Part shown: positions 61,735-64,000 of the stretch, piece after piece
Numbering within the stretch: position 1 is the first letter of the stretch
How the letters are laid out: each line of letters starts with the position of its first letter
Source of the DNA: Erythrobacter sp. Alg231-14
GTDB taxonomy: Bacteria; Pseudomonadota; Alphaproteobacteria; Sphingomonadales; Sphingomonadaceae
Direction of reading: 5' to 3'
Length of the DNA stretch: 64,000 nucleotides
Assembly (NCBI RefSeq): GCF_900149685.1
Contig: NZ_LT702999.1
Location: 2,852,001-2,916,000, forward strand
Position numbers and translations under genes: made by a program
Notes under the pieces: model-generated
The model's database searches: none
What the model saw: the letters and a program-made list of their open reading frames with translations, nothing else
What the model was told of the DNA's origin: nothing

Positions 61735-64000
61735 TTATTGGGTAACGGTTGCGGTGTTGCCGGAACCGTTTTGATTGACCGAAGAGGCGTTGCCATCGGA
61801 TGCTTGCGTAACCGATGCCATGTTGTTTGTGCCAGCTTGCAAGATCGTGCTCGCGTTCATGTCGCCGGTCTGGAACAACTCAATCATGTGCAAGGAACCC
61901 GATTGGGTAACCGTTGAAGTGCCATCATCGCCTTCTTGATTGACGTCCACAGTATTTGTCAAACTACCCGCAGACTGAGTCACGGTGGAAGTATTGCCAG
62001 CGCCGATTTGATCAACGAACGCCACGCCAGTGGTTCCCAATTGTGTGATGGTCGAGGTGTGATCGTCACCATCCTGGAGCAGTGTGGCTTGGTTGCCGTC
62101 ACCGCCTTGTGTGGTGGTAGACGTGTTTCCGAAGCCGCCTTGCGTAAGAGTAAACTCCTGATTGACGCCGCTTTGCGCAACCGTAGACGCGTTTTCATCA
62201 CCAACCTGAGTCGAGGTCACCAATTGGTTATCGCCATCCTGCGTGATCGTGCTTTCGTTGGTGAAGAAGTTGGGTGAGAGCAGATCAAACCCTTCCTGCG
62301 TCACTGTTGCGTCGCTCGCGGTCGCGTTTTGGGTAATGGTTGAGCTGTTAAAGCCCACTGGACCCAATTGCGTCACAGCCGAAGTTGAGCTTGCGCCGAA
62401 CTGCGTCACTTGCGAGCGGTTGCCCTCTGCCTCTTGACTAATCGTCGCTCCATTGGCCGCACCAAACTGAGCGACTTCTGAGAAGCTGTCGTCTGAAAGC
62501 TGATCAACATCCGCAATGCCATTCGCCGCAGTTTGCGTGATAAGCGAGGTGTTGCCGTCACCGTCCTGTTCAACATTAGTCGATCCAACAGTGCCGTTTT
62601 GCGTGATGGTCGATGCGTTGCCAACGCCGCCGGTTAGAACAATTGCTGCGTTGTCGGCATTGTTCTGAACAACGCTTGAGCTATTGCCATCGCCGACTTG
62701 CGTGACGTCCGCATCTTGCCCGGTTCCAGTTTGCGCAATGAGGCTGGTGTCGGTCGCGCCCGATCCATCCAAATCAAAGCCCTCTTGTTCGACAAATGCA
62801 CTGTTGCTCGAACCACCTTGGTTGACCGTCGAGCTGGCGCCTTCACCGGTTTGAACAACACCGGCACCAACGTTCGCGCCAGTTTGCGTCACAAACGAGG
62901 TGTTGTCATCGCCGCTCTGATCAACGCCTACAAAATTGTTATTCTGGAATTGAACAACCTCAGATGTATTGCCATCGCCCGATTGGTCGACGGTTGCGAA
63001 GTTAAGCCCTGTGGCATCGCCTTGCTGATTGACGATCGAGCTGTTGTCATCACCGGCTTGGTTGACGATGATATCGCCTTCAAGCCCAGCTTGAATCGCG
63101 TTTGAGAAGCTGTCTTCACCGGTCTGGTCGAGGTCTACATTTCCGTCCGTGCCGCTTTGCGTGATGAACGAGGTGTTCTCAGCGCCGCTTTGGTTCACGT
63201 CTGCTACGTTGCTGTCGTTGCTTTGCGTGACTTCGCTGCGGCCGTTAAGGCCGGCTTGAAGAACTGTCGCTTGTTGATCGGCACCGGTTTGCGCAACGAT
63301 GGAGGTGTCCCCATCGCCGTTTTGAGTGACGGTTACATCGCTGAGGCCGCCGGACTGAGTAACAGTTGATGAGTTGTCATCGCCGTCTTGTGAGACAGTT
63401 GCGGTCACATCGCCGCCGCTTTGCGTGATGCCCGATGAGTTTCCAACGCCGCCGCTGACGAGAGACGCCGTGCTGTTCGCCCCGCTTTGCGCCACGAATG
63501 AGCTGTTGTTGTCGCCCACTTGCTCAACGGTCGCGCCGTTGGTGTCACCCGACTGGAGCACGGTGCTGGAGTTGGCTGCAAGGCTGCCATCAAGGTCGAA
63601 GCCTTGTTGGGTGACTGTTGCCGTCTCGGTGGTGCCTGTTTGCTCGATGGTCGAGCTGTCAAACTCACCCAATTGCATGACGGTTGCAGTGTTGGTTGCA
63701 CCGTCTTGGAAGCTGACAGAGGAACTGTCGAACCCACTCTGAGTTACATTAAGGATCGCGTCTTGGCCCGGCTGATCGGCGCTCGCAAAGTTGTCATCGC
63801 CGCTTTGGTCAAAGGTCGCTGCGTTGTTTTGGTTGCTCGTGCTGGAAAGGCCATCGCCTTGCGCCACGAGGCTCACTTCATTGCCATTACCCGATTGGGT
63901 TACCGTCGCAACGTTCAGCTCGCTGATCTGACGGACCGTTGCGGTGTTGTCATCGCCAGATTGAGTGACGGTGGCCACATTGTCATTGTCGAGCGGGCCG
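61735..64000 (-). CDS. Curlin-repeat (CsgA/CsgB-like) amyloid-type protein, 5' end outside the window
   Basis: The frame stays open to the window edge, giving at least 755 residues without its N-terminus. The entire visible part is built of curlin-type repeats with the pattern (S/A)xxxQxGxxNxxxVxQxG: ATVTQSGNGNEVSLVAQ, NSSTVTQSGGLSDVTVTQ, TASVTQASDGNASSVNQ and so on, at a period near 18-24 residues and more than 30 units. E. coli CsgA has five such units and about 150 residues, so this is an exceptionally long member. It ends NQNGSGNTATVTQ. The protein is probably secreted and assembled as an amyloid surface fibre; no csgE, csgF or csgG is visible, perhaps beyond the edge. Confidence 0.82.
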   Translation of the reverse strand, partial: GPLDNDNVATVTQSGDDNTATVRQISELNVATVTQSGNGNEVSLVAQGDGLSSTSNQNNAATFDQSGDDNFASADQPGQDAILNVTQSGFDSSSVSFQDGATNTATVMQLGEFDSSTIEQTGTTETATVTQQGFDLDGSLAANSSTVLQSGDTNGATVEQVGDNNSSFVAQSGANSTASLVSGGVGNSSGITQSGGDVTATVSQDGDDNSSTVTQSGGLSDVTVTQNGDGDTSIVAQTGADQQATVLQAGLNGRSEVTQSNDSNVADVNQSGAENTSFITQSGTDGNVDLDQTGEDSFSNAIQAGLEGDIIVNQAGDDNSSIVNQQGDATGLNFATVDQSGDGNTSEVVQFQNNNFVGVDQSGDDNTSFVTQTGANVGAGVVQTGEGASSTVNQGGSSNSAFVEQEGFDLDGSGATDTSLIAQTGTGQDADVTQVGDGNSSSVVQNNADNAAIVLTGGVGNASTITQNGTVGSTNVEQDGDGNTSLITQTAANGIADVDQLSDDSFSEVAQFGAANGATISQEAEGNRSQVTQFGASSTSAVTQLGPVGFNSSTITQNATASDATVTQEGFDLLSPNFFTNESTITQDGDNQLVTSTQVGDENASTVAQSGVNQEFTLTQGGFGNTSTTTQGGDGNQATLLQDGDDHTSTITQLGTTGVAFVDQIGAGNTSTVTQSAGSLTNTVDVNQEGDDGTSTVTQSGSLHMIELFQTGDMNASTILQAGTNNMASVTQASDGNASSVNQNGSGNTATVTQ

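Noticed and set aside
61735-64000. Repetitive short DNA blocks that could suggest a CRISPR array
   Set aside because: The repeats are imperfect, in one continuous open frame, and encode curlin units; there are no identical repeats with unique spacers.

Overview
The window looks like chromosomal DNA of an alphaproteobacterium, most likely Sphingomonadales / Erythrobacteraceae-like. That is an inference from the moderately GC-rich coding, frequent GTG/TTG starts, the acyl-CoA dehydrogenase / TIGR03084 / TVP38 gene repertoire and the DUF11-type surface proteins; no rRNA, tRNA or marker gene is present to prove it. I see no CRISPR array, insertion sequence, tRNA or phage module. Coding density is high; the only gene-free stretches over 300 bp are about 11503-12002, 41343-41663 and 57319-57792.

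Layout. (1) 1-1212: trehalose genes (GH15 partial, otsB), minus strand. (2) 1299-11484: a five-gene minus-strand cluster of secreted DUF11-type proteins around a 1741-residue predicted outer-membrane beta-barrel protein. (3) 12003-18288: a 5-oxoproline operon (5-oxoprolinase, DUF969 and DUF979 transporter subunits, DUF2891). (4) 18493-31000: fatty-acyl metabolism genes, a DEAD-box helicase, an HD-GYP c-di-GMP phosphodiesterase, and a peptidase / amidohydrolase / GPH-symporter run. (5) 31173-35122: NCS1 permease, HyuA-like and DUF917 operon. (6) 35203-50793: the most interesting part. It holds an H-NOX nitric-oxide sensor overlapping a LuxO-type sigma-54 activator, an exopolysaccharide cluster (Wza, Wzz, Wzy, three glycosyltransferases, Wzx, a WecG/TagA-sugar transferase fusion) and two overlapping sensor-kinase genes. 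(7) 51014-57318: acyl-CoA dehydrogenase, TVP38, SDR, Crp/Fnr, TPR and cytochrome-like genes, and a PP-loop ATPase. (8) 57793-64000: a large RTX-type protein and a curlin-repeat (amyloid-like) protein that runs off the window, facing each other across a bidirectional terminator.

Proposed system. Five near-consensus sigma-54 promoters (TGGCAC-N5-TTGC type) lie directly upstream of the DUF11 cluster, the H-NOX/LuxO operon, wza-wzz-wzy, the wzx-glycosyltransferase operon and the TagA-sugar transferase gene. Each has, 60-100 bp further upstream, a palindrome of the form TTGCA-N3-TGCAA, which is the form I recall for the Vibrio LuxO operator; one copy is an exact match. The second kinase gene encodes PAS, a degenerate HisKA, receiver and Hpt but no ATPase domain, so it looks like a relay protein fed by the neighbouring complete kinase. 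My hypothesis is a NO-responsive H-NOX / split phosphorelay / LuxO / sigma-54 circuit controlling exopolysaccharide and a DUF11 surface apparatus, a biofilm matrix switch in an alphaproteobacterium. The domain calls and promoter motifs are visible in the sequence; the regulatory wiring is inference.
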